Counted from the stretch's first letter, positions 18,159 to 27,234 are shown. The stretch: DNA of 64,000 nucleotides from Bacillota bacterium (GCA_023411555.1 JAEYOQ010000055.1:62001-126000), one strand, 5' to 3'. The notes: generated from the sequence alone by a model not told the origin. Numbers and translations: made by a program.

Positions 18159-19538
18159 ATGGACCTTTTAATAAAGGGTGGAACGGTCGTTACGGCTGAG
18201 AAAAGTTCCAAATTGGATATAAGAATTAAGGGAGAAAGTATTGTTGAGCTGGGAGAGGATCTACCGAGCCTGGGAGAAAAGGTTATCGATGCGGAAGGAA
18301 AATTGATATTCCCCGGTTTCATCGATACTCATACACACTTTGACCTGGATGCAGGAGATTTTCATACGGCCGATGATTTTGAATCTGGCACAAAGGCTGC
18401 CATTGCAGGCGGAACCACCATGGTCCTGGACTTCGCAACCCAGAACAAGGGGGAGACCCTAAAAGAAGCACTCCAAAACTGGCATAACCTTGCCGAAGGA
18501 CGCTCCTCCTGTCATTATGGCTTTCATATGTCCATTAGCGACTGGAATGAGACCACTAAAGAAGAATTAAAGGATATGACGGCAGCTGGAGTTACCTCCT
18601 ACAAAACCTATATGGCTTATGATAACCTTAAGGTGAATACAGGGGTTATGTATGAGATATTAAAGGCGGTCAAGGAGGAGGGAGGAATCATCGGAGTTCA
18701 CTGTGAGAATGGTGATTTGGTGAACACCTTGATACAGGAGCAGAAGGCTCTTGGTAATCTCTCTCCAAAGGCGCATCCTAAGTCTCGTCCGGATGAGGTA
18801 GAAGCTCAGGCCATACATGAGCTGCTTACTGTAGCCAGACTGGCCGAGGCACCGGTGAACATCGTACATCTGAGTTCTAAGCTAGGTTATCAGGTGATTG
18901 AAGAGGCCAGAGCGAAGGGACAAAAGGTATTCGTAGAGACCTGCCCCCAGTATCTTTTGATGGAGGATTCCAAATACGACCTACCGGGTTTTGAAAGTGC
19001 CAAATATGTACTTTCACCACCTCTTCGTAAGCAGGAGGATATAGAGTGCTTATGGAAGGCATGGAGCGAGAATGAGATCGATACCATCGGAACCGATCAC
19101 TGCAGCTTCCATTTCAAGGGTCAGAAGGAGAGAGGTCTTCACGACTTCTCTAAAATACCCAACGGAATTCCCGGAGTCGAGCATCGTCCGGTATTAATGT
19201 ATACCTACGGAGTTGCACAGAACCGGATTACCAAGGAGCAGTTCTGTGCTGCCCTATCTACAAAGCCTGCTAAGCAATACGGCATGTATCCGAAAAAGGG
19301 CCTGATAGCAGTCGGAAGCGACGCAGATCTGGTTATATGGGATCCCAAATATCAAGGGGTAATCACTGCAAAGGAGCAGCTTCAGAAGGTAGATTATACA
19401 CCCTATGAAGGAATGGCTGTTGTGGGTCGTGCACAAGCTGTCCTATTACAAGGAAAGCTTGTAGTGGAGCAAGGGAAGGTTGTCCTGGAGAAAGAAGGCA
19501 GTTATGTATTTAGAGGGACTTGTCAGGATCCCAGGTAA
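18159..19538 (+). CDS. hyuA: Dihydropyrimidinase / hydantoinase
   Basis: A 459-residue cyclic amidohydrolase that opens dihydropyrimidine, hydantoin or related rings using a two-metal centre. Motifs in order are DTHTHFDLDAG (HxH), SYKTYMAYD (Lys carboxylated in the family), GVHCENGDL, VHLSSKLG and IGTDHCSFH (Asp). Length is normal. ATG 18159 sits 9 bases after AGGAGG (18143-18148); an in-frame TTG and ATG overlap that site, so they were rejected. It lies between ygfK and ridA. In the purine pathway it would hydrolyse a reduced purine-derived five- or six-membered ring. The ring acted on is not fixed by sequence. Confidence 0.92.
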   Translation: MDLLIKGGTVVTAEKSSKLDIRIKGESIVELGEDLPSLGEKVIDAEGKLIFPGFIDTHTHFDLDAGDFHTADDFESGTKAAIAGGTTMVLDFATQNKGETLKEALQNWHNLAEGRSSCHYGFHMSISDWNETTKEELKDMTAAGVTSYKTYMAYDNLKVNTGVMYEILKAVKEEGGIIGVHCENGDLVNTLIQEQKALGNLSPKAHPKSRPDEVEAQAIHELLTVARLAEAPVNIVHLSSKLGYQVIEEARAKGQKVFVETCPQYLLMEDSKYDLPGFESAKYVLSPPLRKQEDIECLWKAWSENEIDTIGTDHCSFHFKGQKERGLHDFSKIPNGIPGVEHRPVLMYTYGVAQNRITKEQFCAALSTKPAKQYGMYPKKGLIAVGSDADLVIWDPKYQGVITAKEQLQKVDYTPYEGMAVVGRAQAVLLQGKLVVEQGKVVLEKEGSYVFRGTCQDPR

Positions 19539-19589
19539 AGTTTACAATATAAAGGTACAAATTATATAGATAATAACGGAGGTTTTATT

Positions 19590-19973
19590 ATGAAGAAAGA
19601 AGTTATTAATGCGAAAAATGCACCGGCAGCAGTTGGACCCTATGTGCATGCAGTGAAGGTAGGCGATTTTCTATATACCTCAGGTCAGCTGGGCTTAGAG
19701 CCGGAAACCGGAGTGATGCCGGAAGGTGTAGAGGCACAGACTCATCTCAGTCTGAAGAACCTTGGTGCTATTCTTAATGAAGCTGGCTTATCCTATCAGG
19801 ATGTAATTAAGACAACCGTGTTTTTACAGGATATGAATGACTTTGCTACGGTAAATGCAATCTATGCCGATTATTTTAAAGGAGAGGCACCGGCTCGTTC
19901 CTGTGTCCAGGTTGCTAAGCTTCCCAAGGGCGGTCTTGTTGAAATCGAAGCAATCGCAGTAAAATCAAATTAA
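19590..19973 (+). CDS. ridA: RidA-family reactive enamine/imine deaminase
   Basis: A 127-residue YjgF/YER057c/UK114 protein. RidA hydrolyses the reactive 2-aminoacrylate (enamine/imine) released by PLP lyases. The family arginine is in APARSCVQVAKLPKGG, with LYTSGQLG and VEIEAIA present. A GGAGG lies just upstream. Its presence is explained by dpaL across the divergent region: diaminopropionate lyase releases aminoacrylate, which damages other PLP enzymes, so the two genes form a functional pair. Identification is firm. Confidence 0.95.
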   Translation: MKKEVINAKNAPAAVGPYVHAVKVGDFLYTSGQLGLEPETGVMPEGVEAQTHLSLKNLGAILNEAGLSYQDVIKTTVFLQDMNDFATVNAIYADYFKGEAPARSCVQVAKLPKGGLVEIEAIAVKSN

Positions 19974-20092
19974 TATAAATATATTGACGATTGAAGGTGC
20001 TGCAATACTTTTATTAACGCATAAGCAAAGATAAGTCTTGCAGCATCTGTACTTTGAAATCGTACCGCTTTATGGAAGGGGACGTTCCAATA

Positions 20093-20764
20093 ATGGAGGG
20101 ACTATCGAATAAGACGATAAGAAAAACAACAAAGAAGACTACTATGCCCGAAGGAAATCAGGAATTGATTCAAGAGATTAGTAAGGACCAGAATAAACGA
20201 ATAATGAATGCTGCTTTGGACGTGGTAAATAAGCAGACTATCGCTGGTACCAGAATGCATCTGATTGCGGAACGGGCAAAGATGGTACAGTCCAATGTTC
20301 ATTACTATTATAAGACGAAAAATGAGCTGATGGGAGCTCTCCAGGAATATATTTTTGAAGAGTGCTATGCAGCCCGTAGAAAAGAAAAAAAGCATAGTAA
20401 GGATACTCTCGAGAGCCAGCTGGATGTATTTATTAATCAGAAGAAAAGATTGATTTTAACAAAACATAAATATGATTTTGCAGAAATTGATTTCTGGGTT
20501 CAGAGTAAAAGTAATGAAGAAATTCATGAGAAATTCAATGAATCCTATACGAAGTGGCGGAGGGAAATCAGGGAAGTGCTTGGAAGATATTGTCCATGGC
20601 TCGATGAAAAGAGTTTGGAGCTTCTTCCCTATACCCTGGTTTCTCTTATGCAGGGAGCAACCATCCAATATCTGATTAATAAAGAGGAATTTGATATAGA
20701 GGGCTATTTTGACCAATGCAAGCAGTTGATACTTAGTCAGATTGAAAGTCTGAAGAAGGATTAG
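20093..20764 (+). CDS. TetR-family transcriptional regulator
   Basis: A 223-residue protein with an N-terminal TetR helix-turn-helix (RIMNAALDVVNKQTIAGTRM then IAERAKMVQSNVHYYYKTKNELM) and an all-helical ligand domain. Before the HTH it has a lysine- and threonine-rich arm of about 30 residues. ATG 20093 was chosen, 10 bases after AAGGGGA; an in-frame TTG at 20054 would give a longer arm without a site. It is the only regulator in the purine locus, so it is the obvious candidate to control both divergent operons, perhaps responding to a purine. Being embedded between ridA and mocA, it would be expressed with its targets. Confidence 0.85.
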   Translation: MEGLSNKTIRKTTKKTTMPEGNQELIQEISKDQNKRIMNAALDVVNKQTIAGTRMHLIAERAKMVQSNVHYYYKTKNELMGALQEYIFEECYAARRKEKKHSKDTLESQLDVFINQKKRLILTKHKYDFAEIDFWVQSKSNEEIHEKFNESYTKWRREIREVLGRYCPWLDEKSLELLPYTLVSLMQGATIQYLINKEEFDIEGYFDQCKQLILSQIESLKKD

Positions 20765-20802
20765 ATCAAGGAGAGGAGGGGATTACGATCGGCAGAGATA
20801 AC

Positions 20803-21384
20803 TTGGGAATCGTTCTTCTGGCAGCTGGTAATAGCTCCAGATACCATGGTATCAAGCTTCTGGATATGATTGAAGGCAAGAAGATGTATCTTCATATTCT
20901 TGAGCTATTAGAGGCATTTCCCCTCAATCCAAAGATCATTGTCACACAGTATGATGAGATTATAAGTCATGCAACGGAATATGGCTTTGACACAATTCTT
21001 AATAGTAAGCCTGAGCTTGGCATCTCACATTCTATTCATCTTGGGTTAAAAGCGGCTTTGGAGAAAGAGCCCTCCTTGGATGGGGTGATGTTTGGAGTAT
21101 GCGATCAACCCTATCTTAAGAGGGCAACCATCGAGAGACTAGTTCAAGCATTTAAGTCTACTGACCAAAATATTGCGGCACTGGCCTGGAAGGATACAAT
21201 CGGAAATCCTTGCATTTTCGGAAGAAAATATTACGAAGAGTTGTTTGCATTAAAATTAGATGTTGGCGGCAAGAAGGTACTTAATCGTCATCCGGAGGAT
21301 GTTGTACGGGTGATGGTCGGGGAGGCGCAGGAACTAATTGATATTGATACAAAGGACAGGCTTGTCAATGAATCAAGATCGTAA
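20803..21384 (+). CDS. mocA: MocA-like molybdenum cofactor cytidylyl/nucleotidyltransferase
   Basis: A protein of 193 residues or more, of the MobA/MocA nucleotidyltransferase family, which joins CMP or GMP to molybdopterin for insertion into molybdenum hydroxylases. The loop LLAAGNSSRYHGIKLL is the nucleotide-binding signature, and GVCDQPYL is the Mg-binding Asp motif. It immediately precedes xdh, whose enzyme class needs the cytosine dinucleotide form. The start is unusual. A strong AGGAGGGG at 20774-20781 is followed by in-frame ATT (20782), ACG and ATC (20788), and the first ordinary codon is TTG 20803, about 21 bases downstream. Translation could begin at a non-canonical codon, adding up to seven residues. 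Confidence 0.85.
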   Translation: MGIVLLAAGNSSRYHGIKLLDMIEGKKMYLHILELLEAFPLNPKIIVTQYDEIISHATEYGFDTILNSKPELGISHSIHLGLKAALEKEPSLDGVMFGVCDQPYLKRATIERLVQAFKSTDQNIAALAWKDTIGNPCIFGRKYYEELFALKLDVGGKKVLNRHPEDVVRVMVGEAQELIDIDTKDRLVNESRS

Positions 21385-21425
21385 AGGACTGCTAATGAAT
21401 CAGTGATAGAAAGGTAGGATCAGAC

Positions 21426-24029
21426 ATGTATTCTGTAATTATAAATGATAAGGTATATCAATCAGAAAAGGATATGCCTTTGATGGACTTTCTTAGAGAT
21501 GAGCTGCGAATTACTTCAGTAAAAAATGGGTGTAAGGAAGGCGCTTGCGGCACCTGTACGATTATTGTTGATGGAAAGACGGTCCGTTCCTGTATCCAGA
21601 AGCTGTCAAAGCTGGAGGGGAAAAGAGTGCAAACCATCGAGGGCTTTACAGAACGGGAAAGGGCTGTATTCGGTTATGCCTTTGCACAGACCGGGGCAGT
21701 ACAATGCGGCTTCTGTATCCCGGGAATGGTGGTATGCGGCAAGTGCTTAATTGACCAAAATCCAGACCCCACGCCTGCAGAGGTGAAGCATGCGATTCGT
21801 AATAATATCTGCCGTTGTACCGGCTATACCAAGATAGAAGAAGCAATTCTTCTGGCCGCCAAGATGCTTCGGGAAGATATCCCTGTACCGGAGACGGACC
21901 AGACTGTACGGATTGGTGAAAAGGTACATCGTGTAGATGCAATCCCGAAGACCTTGGGAACGGCCATGTATGCAGATGATTATAATGTTGAAGGTATGCT
22001 GTACGGGAAAAATGTCTTCAGTAAATATGCAAGGGCAAAGGTTCTTGCGATTCATACGGATAAAGCACTGGCTATGCCCGGTGTAGTTGCGGTATATACA
22101 GCAAAGGATATTCCGGGAAACAGGTACATAGGACATCTGGCTAAGGACTGGCCCGGAATGATTGCAGTAGGGGAAGAAACCAAATGCTGTGGTGACACAC
22201 TTGCTATGGTAGTAGCTGAGACGAAGGAGCTGGCTATAGAAGCGGTAAAGGCTGTGGAGGTAGAATATGAGGAGCTTCCTCCGATTACAAGTCCCAAGGA
22301 GGCTGCGGCTAATGGGGCCCATTTGGTACACGGAGAAGGCTATATGCTCTTTGGTAAGATGGTGATGCCAGACAGCAATCTCTTCAGCCATCAGGAAGTA
22401 AAGCGTGGAGATGCCATAGGTGCCTTGGAACGTTCGAAGTATATCGCAGAAGCAACCTTTACTCTTCCGCCGACAGAGCATGCCTTTATGGAGCCGGAGA
22501 CGGCAGTGGCAATACCGGAGGAGGATGGAGTCTTCGTGATCACCGGTGGGCAAGGTGTCTATGATGAGTATCATGAGATTAGCACCTACCTTGGTATTCC
22601 GCAAGAAAAGGTTCGCATCCAGAGTGCAACTGTAGGTGGTGGTTTTGGTGGCAAAGAGGATATGAGCGTTCAGCATCAGGCTGCTTTATGCGCCTACCTG
22701 ACAAAACGTCCTGTTAAAGTATTCTTCAGTCGACAGGAAAGCATTAATTATCATCCAAAGCGCCATGCCATGGAGATTTATTGTAAGATTGGCTGCGATG
22801 AAAACGGAATCCTGCAAGGCTTACAGGCTCGTCTTACCTCGGATACCGGAGCCTATGGCTCCTTAGGAGGACCGGTTCTTCAGAGAGCCTGTACTCATAT
22901 CGGAGGACCTTATAACTATCAAAATGTCGATGTAGAAGGAAATGCTTATTATACTAACAATCCCCCGGCAGGTGCCTTCCGAGGCTTTGGTGTTACCCAA
23001 TCCTGCGCAGTGGTGGAGCCTTTGATTAACCTTCTGGCAGAGAAAGCTGGTATCTCTGGTTGGGAGATACGCTATCGCAATGCAATCCGTCCAGGTCAGT
23101 CCTTGCCCAATGGTCAGATTGCAGATGAAGGCACTGCTATGGTTGAGACCCTGGAAGCAGTTAAGGCTGATTTTGAGAGATATGAGGCTGATCCGGATTA
23201 TTATGTAGGTATTGCCAGCGGAATGAAGAATTCCGGACTGGGTGTTGGAGTTCCTGATATCGGACGCTGTAATCTAAAGGTGATTGACGGCAAGGTTCAT
23301 ATTAGGTCTTCTGCAGGTGCAATTGGACAGGGGGTACAGACGGTACTACTGCAGATTGTCGGCGAGACAACGGGATTATCCAGAGGCAGTATGGTTGTAG
23401 AGCATCCGGATACAAAATATACACCAAACTCCGGAACAACAACAGCCTCCAGGCAGACTGTCTTTGCAGGAGAAGCTGCTCATGTAAGTGCAAAGGAACT
23501 GAAGGCTGATTTGGATAAGGGCTTAACCTTAAAGGACCTTGAGGGCAAGGAATACATCGGTGAATATGATTTTAAATCCGATCCGATAGGGTCACCAAAG
23601 CCTAATCCGGTGAGCCATGTGGCATATGGATACGCTACTCAGCTTTATATCCTGGACCAGGAGGGAAGGGTAGTAAAGATAATCGCAGCTCATGATGTAG
23701 GCCGTGTAATCAATCCCTTATCCTTAACGGGGCAGATTGAGGGCGGAGCAGCTATGGCTCTTGGCTATGGATTAACCGAGGATTTCCCCATTAAAGATGG
23801 AATACCACAGGTGAAGCTGGGAACCCTTGGACTCTTCAAAGCAACACAGATGCCGCCTATTGAGATGCATCTAATTGAGAAGAACGAGACAGATTTGGCT
23901 TACGGTGCGAAGGGTATCGGAGAGATAGTTGCTGTCTTAGGTGCTCCTGCTTGCCAGAATGCATATTATAAGAAGGATGGAGTATTCCGTACAAAGCTTC
24001 CGCTTGAGAATACCTTCTATCATAAATAG
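21426..24029 (+). CDS. xdh: Selenium-dependent-type xanthine dehydrogenase (fused 2Fe-2S and molybdopterin subunits)
   Basis: An 867-residue molybdenum hydroxylase that oxidises hypoxanthine or xanthine, or reduces urate in the reverse direction. The N-terminal domain binds two 2Fe-2S clusters, with Cys36, 41, 44 and 56, then Cys94, 97, 129 and 131 (QCGFCIPG and CRCTGYTK). The rest is the molybdenum-binding region, with GGGFGGKEDMS, AFRGFGVTQ and, near the end, YGAKGIGEI holding the catalytic Glu. The FAD domain of ordinary xanthine dehydrogenase is absent and no separate FAD subunit is encoded nearby. This fusion fits the group linked to labile selenium cofactors in E. coli XdhD and clostridia; selenium use is from family knowledge. 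It is the last gene of the plus operon. Confidence 0.9.
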   Translation: MYSVIINDKVYQSEKDMPLMDFLRDELRITSVKNGCKEGACGTCTIIVDGKTVRSCIQKLSKLEGKRVQTIEGFTERERAVFGYAFAQTGAVQCGFCIPGMVVCGKCLIDQNPDPTPAEVKHAIRNNICRCTGYTKIEEAILLAAKMLREDIPVPETDQTVRIGEKVHRVDAIPKTLGTAMYADDYNVEGMLYGKNVFSKYARAKVLAIHTDKALAMPGVVAVYTAKDIPGNRYIGHLAKDWPGMIAVGEETKCCGDTLAMVVAETKELAIEAVKAVEVEYEELPPITSPKEAAANGAHLVHGEGYMLFGKMVMPDSNLFSHQEVKRGDAIGALERSKYIAEATFTLPPTEHAFMEPETAVAIPEEDGVFVITGGQGVYDEYHEISTYLGIPQEKVRIQSATVGGGFGGKEDMSVQHQAALCAYLTKRPVKVFFSRQESINYHPKRHAMEIYCKIGCDENGILQGLQARLTSDTGAYGSLGGPVLQRACTHIGGPYNYQNVDVEGNAYYTNNPPAGAFRGFGVTQSCAVVEPLINLLAEKAGISGWEIRYRNAIRPGQSLPNGQIADEGTAMVETLEAVKADFERYEADPDYYVGIASGMKNSGLGVGVPDIGRCNLKVIDGKVHIRSSAGAIGQGVQTVLLQIVGETTGLSRGSMVVEHPDTKYTPNSGTTTASRQTVFAGEAAHVSAKELKADLDKGLTLKDLEGKEYIGEYDFKSDPIGSPKPNPVSHVAYGYATQLYILDQEGRVVKIIAAHDVGRVINPLSLTGQIEGGAAMALGYGLTEDFPIKDGIPQVKLGTLGLFKATQMPPIEMHLIEKNETDLAYGAKGIGEIVAVLGAPACQNAYYKKDGVFRTKLPLENTFYHK

Positions 24030-24092
24030 CAGCAGGCTATAACAGCTATATTGAAATGAAATAACAGAGCGGACATCACGTATTTATGATAC

Positions 24093-24147
24093 TAAAATGC
24101 CCTCCTGGAATAGGTAGATCAGCTGCCTAAGCCAGGAGGGCATTTTA
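24093..24147. terminator. Bidirectional terminator between xdh and the membrane-protein gene
   Basis: A perfect 16-bp stem, TAAAATGCCCTCCTGG with its exact complement, has T-rich flanks in both directions. A smaller pairing (TAGGTAG with CTGCCTA) is nested in the loop. It sits between converging genes ending at 24029 and 24168. Confidence 0.9.
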
Positions 24148-24167
24148 TAGTCTATGAATCACACTTT

Positions 24168-24968
24168 CTATTGTTTTGAAGATTCTATTTCCTTTTGATA
24201 GGTCTGAGTATTAGGCCTGAGGATAAACCGATTAAGGAAATTGCCTTTGCCTCTTTGCTTGATATAAAAATATCCAAAGATAGAGAAAACCACAGCTCCA
24301 ATAAAATTAACGAGTAAATCATACATGGTGTCAATAAGTCCTAAATCAATATAAGCCCTCCAGGGCTCTCCGTTGATTACCAGACTTTCTACATTGACCT
24401 TTACCGGTACGTTTAGGCCTTGCTCGTTAAGAAGGACGGACTGGAAGGAAGTCAGATAGGTATCTTTCTGCATATCAAAGCCAAAGAACTGATCCATGGA
24501 GAATTCGAACAGCTCCCATAGAACTCCAATGGTCATGGAGAAGCAGAAGGCTACCAGAGCGACGAATAAGGGGGATAGGGAAATGGCGAACTTATCATTC
24601 TTATTCAGGATATCGATTAGTGAAAATCCGATGGCAGCTGCAAGAAAGCCGTTTATCGTATGTAGTATGGTATCCCAGTAGGGAAAGATTAGATAGTAGG
24701 TTTTAATCTCACCGAGTATCTCTGCGGAGAAAATAAAGAGTAAGATGATCACCTCCAAAGTATCTGGGATATCAATATGGATTTTTTTCTCAATAAAGCT
24801 TGGTATCGAAAACAAAATCAAAGTAAGGATACATAGAAAAATATTCTCATAATCCCTGCTTTTGAACTGATCGATAATGACTACAACCACTAACAGTCGC
24901 AGTAAAAGATATAGGATGGATAGTCCCTTGTTTTTCTTTCTGTTATTCGGTAAGCTTGTCTGTTTCAT
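24168..24968 (-). CDS. Multi-pass membrane protein, YjdF/DUF2238-like
   Basis: A 266-residue membrane protein of unknown function with about seven hydrophobic segments. Characteristic features are WDTILHTINGFLAAAIGFSL, then GVLWELFEFSMDQFFGFDMQ and DTMYDLLVNFIGAVV, a His, Glu and Asp pattern seen in the DUF2238/YjdF group of Firmicutes. A basic, asparagine-rich N-terminus precedes the first helix. The start follows GGGAGG ten bases upstream. It stands alone, converging on xdh through a shared terminator. The conserved polar residues inside the membrane suggest an enzyme or transporter, but no function is established. Confidence 0.6.
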   Translation of the reverse strand: MKQTSLPNNRKKNKGLSILYLLLRLLVVVVIIDQFKSRDYENIFLCILTLILFSIPSFIEKKIHIDIPDTLEVIILLFIFSAEILGEIKTYYLIFPYWDTILHTINGFLAAAIGFSLIDILNKNDKFAISLSPLFVALVAFCFSMTIGVLWELFEFSMDQFFGFDMQKDTYLTSFQSVLLNEQGLNVPVKVNVESLVINGEPWRAYIDLGLIDTMYDLLVNFIGAVVFSIFGYFYIKQRGKGNFLNRFILRPNTQTYQKEIESSKQ

Positions 24969-25297
24969 AGATACCTCCCTGTTATGTCTTCAGTTCCTTT
25001 ATTGTATCATGAAAGAAAAGAAATTCAATTAAAAACAAATGAAGAAGTTCGTTCTTTTAAGCAAATAGTCAGTTAGATAGAAGAATCAATCAGACAGACA
25101 ACAGGACTATATTAACGAGGAGAAATTCAAGCGAATAATCTGTATGTAATATAACAGATAGGCTGTAGAGTGGGTAGGAAGAATTTTTGAATATAAACAG
25201 GATTGCAATAGTACTACCATCTTAAAATTCAAGGGTAGTACTAATACAAACCATTACCCAGATTACAGTGCTATAAGGAGCTCTACGAGGTCTATGA
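24969..25297. other. Intergenic region with a 10-bp inverted repeat
   Basis: The only clear structure is TAGTACTACC (25209-25218) and its exact complement at 25233-25242, with a 14-base loop, about 55 bases after the CBS-gene stop. No T-run follows on the minus strand, so its role as terminator is uncertain. Nothing else is recognised here. Confidence 0.4.
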
Positions 25298-25723
25298 CTA
25301 ACGTAGGCTGTAACCGGGTTTGGAGATGTTTTTCAGTGCGTCCTCTGCATGTTCCTGGCAGGAAGGCTCCAAGGAGATATCGCCTAAGGCAACGATACCA
25401 ACTAGTCGATTACTCTCTACCACTGGGAGTCTTCGTATCTGGCGGTCGCTCATGATGCTGGCAGCGTCATTGACATCCGTCTCTGGGTTAGCAAAGACTA
25501 CATTATCTGTCATAATATCTCTGACTCTTTTATGAGCTACGTCACCGGACGCAACGGAACGTACGGTAATATCACGGTCTGTGATAATACCAATCAGTTT
25601 ATCCTGAGTACATACCGGAAGGGATCCACAGTTATACTGCTTCATCAGCTGAGCTGCACGCTCGAGTGAATCATCAGATCTTAAACAAGCAATGTCTTTG
25701 GTCATGATGTCTCTTACCTTCAA
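25298..25723 (-). CDS. Tandem CBS-domain protein
   Basis: A 141-residue stand-alone Bateman module made of two CBS domains, each with the VRDIMTKDI / VRDIMTDNV opening and a GIITDRDI or GIVALGDI turn. Such proteins bind adenosyl nucleotides (AMP, ATP or SAM) and act as small energy or signalling sensors. The start was set at TTG 25723 because GGAGGTGAT lies five bases upstream; the longer frame from 25741 would read through that site. It lies 83 bases after the phosphoesterase gene, possibly in the same transcript. The partner protein is unknown. Confidence 0.9.
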   Translation of the reverse strand: MKVRDIMTKDIACLRSDDSLERAAQLMKQYNCGSLPVCTQDKLIGIITDRDITVRSVASGDVAHKRVRDIMTDNVVFANPETDVNDAASIMSDRQIRRLPVVESNRLVGIVALGDISLEPSCQEHAEDALKNISKPGYSLR

Positions 25724-25806
25724 AAATATCACCTCCAACAATAGCTTACCCTCGGAGGTTCTACTTTACTCTAAGTTCTTTGAGGATAAATCTGCTTAAC
25801 AAAGGA

Positions 25807-26745
25807 TTAATCATCATCCTCAGTTTGATGGCAGTTTAAAGAATAAGGATTATTTATGCAATCGAATTTTGTGATGGGTTCTGGTCCTCTGACAACAACA
25901 CGCTTAATTCTAACTACGCCGTCATCATCAGCAGTGATTCTCCAGTCTACCATAAGTATCTTTCCCTCAAGGATTTCGATACCAGTAATTCCTCGGGTAT
26001 GGATGCAGCATCCGGTATTAAAATAGGGTAGCTCATCATTTTTTGGATATTTCGGGCGGTGGGTATGACCGCAGATCAACATCATCTTATGGTTTTGAAT
26101 CCATTTTTTATAGTTTCGCTCTACCTTGTGCCGTTTATATAGATTTCGGGCTGGGCTGGATGGGTTTTCAAAGCCAACTACATGCATGAAGCGCCAGAAA
26201 TAGCGCATTAATAACATGGAGACTACCCATAATTGATCATTCATGAAATCTCCTTGATGACCATGGACCACAAGAATCTCCTGACCGGTTTCCTTATGTT
26301 TCAGGACAACGGCTTCATAAGGCTCGAGTTCCTTGAACAGCTCTACCCTTTCTTGGTTGTATTCATCATAGAAGGTATAGTAATTCTCCCTAACATAGCT
26401 CTTAGATTTTAGGTATATATTATGATTACCATAGAGTATCGTAAGTCGATGGTCATCGAAAAATCTCTTAAGAGCAATGAAGATATCCGTATGAGCCAGA
26501 CGGATGTGTTTGAAGGTTGGGTATTCCCAGAGCTCATCACCATCCCCAACCTCCACATACGTATAGCCTTCTTTGTAGTAGTAGTTCAGAGCGTTCAGAT
26601 AGATTGTCTGGTTACGGGTAAATTCATCGGATACACTGTCATCACCCCGGTGAATATCACTGAAAAAGATATATTTTGATTTGTCATCAAAATATTCTAT
26701 CTTTGCGTTGTTATAAGCTTTGGATAGACGATTGTCTGTACGCAT
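25807..26745 (-). CDS. Calcineurin-like metallophosphoesterase
   Basis: A 312-residue cytoplasmic two-metal phosphoesterase. The five family motifs appear in order: SDIHRGDD, VGDGDELWE, YGNHN, VVHGHQGD and CGHTHRPKYP. The second motif reads GDGDE where GDxxD or GDxxE is usual. Overall shape resembles the UDP-2,3-diacylglucosamine hydrolase and Ser/Thr phosphatase-like groups, but a Firmicute would not make lipid A, so a nucleotide, phospholipid or phosphoprotein substrate is more likely. GGGGGTGAT precedes the ATG. No signal peptide is seen. Confidence 0.88.
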   Translation of the reverse strand: MRTDNRLSKAYNNAKIEYFDDKSKYIFFSDIHRGDDSVSDEFTRNQTIYLNALNYYYKEGYTYVEVGDGDELWEYPTFKHIRLAHTDIFIALKRFFDDHRLTILYGNHNIYLKSKSYVRENYYTFYDEYNQERVELFKELEPYEAVVLKHKETGQEILVVHGHQGDFMNDQLWVVSMLLMRYFWRFMHVVGFENPSSPARNLYKRHKVERNYKKWIQNHKMMLICGHTHRPKYPKNDELPYFNTGCCIHTRGITGIEILEGKILMVDWRITADDDGVVRIKRVVVRGPEPITKFDCINNPYSLNCHQTEDDD

Positions 26746-27234
26746 TATATCACCCCCATAGTATAGGTATCAATGCAGGAAATACTGATCGTATCTCTCT
26801 GTGGAACATTAGAAATTATGTATCCCATCGACCTGCTTTAATCAGAAAGGGTATGCTACATAATTTACTAAGTATATTATGAGATTTAAAGAATATTGGT
26901 GACGTTTCTTGACGAATCCGAAGAATGGGCCTATTGCGATATACAGATTAGTCTTAGGACAATCTGCTCGCTTTATGTTTACAAGATAATATTATTTCTT
27001 GGAGATAATGGAAATACTTGCATAAATCGAGCCTTGTAGTAACAAAGTGATTATCAACCTAATATTTCCTCTATTGGAATTATGTCTATTGCAAATTTCG
27101 AAGAGCATGTTATAATCAAAGTATTCCCATAAATTAATCTGGATCGATTTCCTTTTCGCCAACCTCTTTAATCTATCGGAACGTAGTTCGTTGTAAGATT
27201 ATTTATTTCAATTATGATTTAGGAGGAGTTTGGA
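26746..27234. other. 489-base intergenic region between divergent genes
   Basis: It separates the phosphoesterase (minus) and zinc-ribbon (plus) genes. It contains one good plus-strand promoter (27089-27116) and a leader of about 110 bases. The remainder shows no ORF, repeat or RNA I can recognise. Confidence 0.5.
27089..27116 (+). promoter_or_regulatory. Promoter of the zinc-ribbon gene
   Basis: TTGCAA (27089-27094) and a perfect TATAAT (27111-27116) are 16 bases apart. Transcription from about 27123 would give a leader of about 112 bases before the zinc-ribbon start at 27235. Confidence 0.65.

Noticed and set aside
21747..22676. 309-codon minus-strand ORF inside xdh
   Set aside because: It is antisense to a clear, motif-complete xdh coding region and its composition is cysteine-, tyrosine- and serine-rich in a non-protein-like way, as expected for a shadow frame.
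25807..26745. UDP-2,3-diacylglucosamine hydrolase (lpxH) assignment
   Set aside because: Motifs are those of general metallophosphoesterases, and a Firmicute of this type would lack the lipid A pathway.
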